The position numbers were made by a program, and so were the translations under genes. A DNA stretch of 64,000 nucleotides, taken from NCBI RefSeq assembly GCF_001575205.1, contig NZ_LSRE01000050.1, positions 186,001-250,000 of the forward strand, in the 5' to 3' direction. Under the pieces are notes generated by a model. It was not told the origin of the DNA. It was given only the letters and a program-made list of their open reading frames with translations, and searched no databases. Positions 63,548 to 64,000 of this stretch are shown piece by piece. The first letter of the stretch is position 1. Every line of letters begins with the position of its first letter. This stretch comes from Tsukamurella pseudospumae (GTDB taxonomy: Bacteria > Actinomycetota > Actinomycetes > Mycobacteriales > Mycobacteriaceae).

Positions 63548-64000
63548 ACGCGGAACCGTTGGACCGCAGGCCCTTCCGGTGCCACTGGTCGTCGGCGACG
63601 GTGCGGTACGCCTCCGCGAAATCCGCCGCAGCGCGGGCCAGTTCGTCCGCGACGACGGCCGACTCCTGGTCGTTGTAGGCGTCCTCGACCGCGGTCGCGT
63701 CCTGGTCCCAGTTCGCGAAGGTCGCGCCGTCGACGACAGCCTCGTCGTAGCTCAGCATGAGCCCCAGTCGTTCCCGCATGATCCGGTGCACGTCCCGCAG
63801 GTGACAGCCGTATTCAAGGACCGACCACGTGTTCTCGTCCGGGCGGACCTTCGCGTCCGCCCGGGCCAGTGCGTCGCCCCACCCGTTCGCCGAACGCGCG
63901 ATGCGGTCCGAGACCTCGGCGCGGCGCACCGTCGCCGGGTCGAATCCGCAGGCGGGACACGCCCGCTCGATGACCCACGTCCAGTCCTTGACATCCGGTT
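63459..64000 (-). CDS. DinB/mycothiol-transferase-like protein (5' end beyond window)
   Basis: About 180 residues in the window. The frame continues rightward past an apparent GTG at 63929: upstream codons read DVKDWTWVIERACPACGFDPATVRRAEV, a conserved N-terminal piece with a CPACGF pair. The DinB helices follow, with WSVLEYGCHLRDVHRIMRERL and YALHDLEHHRVDVG giving the His ligands of the metal site. The true start is therefore outside the window. It overlaps the EamA gene by 89 bp, convergent. Confidence 0.82.
   Translation of the reverse strand, partial: PDVKDWTWVIERACPACGFDPATVRRAEVSDRIARSANGWGDALARADAKVRPDENTWSVLEYGCHLRDVHRIMRERLGLMLSYDEAVVDGATFANWDQDATAVEDAYNDQESAVVADELARAAADFAEAYRTVADDQWHRKGLRSNGSAFTVESFATYALHDLEHHRVDVGLAPRPGD

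Overview
This window is GC-rich (roughly 70%) DNA from a high-GC actinobacterium. The right-hand two thirds keeps the order of conserved genes around the Mycobacterium tuberculosis Rv1086-Rv1112 locus: ychF, a DUF6542 protein, ispH, a lipid-droplet-type protein, xseA, xseB, a DUF4245 protein, glpX, fumarase, phoH, desA2, glyA, coaA and a short-chain isoprenyl transferase. That places it in the order Mycobacteriales. A Tsukamurella-like genus is my best guess, from recalled knowledge and not from a search. I saw no rRNA, tRNA, CRISPR array, IS element or prophage.

Layout. (1) 1-2755: the 5' part of a formate dehydrogenase read leftward off the edge. It has an in-frame UGA at the catalytic position, followed by a canonical bacterial SECIS hairpin, so it is a selenoprotein. 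(2) 2949-27409: an accessory region of small, mostly monocistronic or two- to three-gene units: an FMN hydroxyacid oxidase, a HAD phosphatase, an ECF sigma/DUF4349 pair, a divergent FAD oxidoreductase and Clp_N-HTH regulator, an ECF42-YCII pair, MarR/DJ-1, a peroxiredoxin-GNAT pair, VOC and MFS genes, a TetR-thioesterase-amidohydrolase cassette, and a Phd/VapC pair whose toxin gene has an in-frame stop. Many units carry clear inverted- or direct-repeat operator candidates. (3) 27416-28850: phnA-ychF. (4) 28966-35758: carbon starvation permease cstA with ybdD, an alkylation-repair cassette (AdaA-AlkA fusion, ogt) coupled to an AI-2E family permease, and rmuC. (5) 35775-44800: the conserved core block listed above, plus a lipoprotein and a small membrane protein. 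(6) 44990-58898: a Ser/Thr kinase, a methyltransferase, a class I fumarase, an AraC regulator, a PadR-membrane protein unit, then phoH, desA2, glyA, a DUF885 protein, coaA and the isoprenyl transferase. (7) 58941-64000: a TauABC-type ABC transporter whose binding-protein gene has an apparent one-base frameshift, an SDR, an EamA exporter and a truncated DinB-family gene.

How the parts fit. Central carbon metabolism is concentrated here: gluconeogenic glpX, two unrelated fumarases, cstA for pyruvate or peptide uptake, glyA one-carbon metabolism, coaA, and formate oxidation. Lipid and isoprenoid functions (desA2, ispH, isoprenyl transferase, lipid-droplet protein) match a mycolic-acid bacterium. 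Redox and alkylation defence recurs (peroxiredoxins, DJ-1, DDN-like protein, Ada/AlkA/Ogt). Stop/start overlaps (ATGA, GTGA, TGATG) are frequent and define most of the proposed operons. The strongest non-coding signals are the SECIS element, a nested palindrome at 2802-2869 with a probable relative at 21473-21544, twin GTCAA-N7-TTGAC boxes before the Clp_N-HTH gene, and a nested operator before padR.
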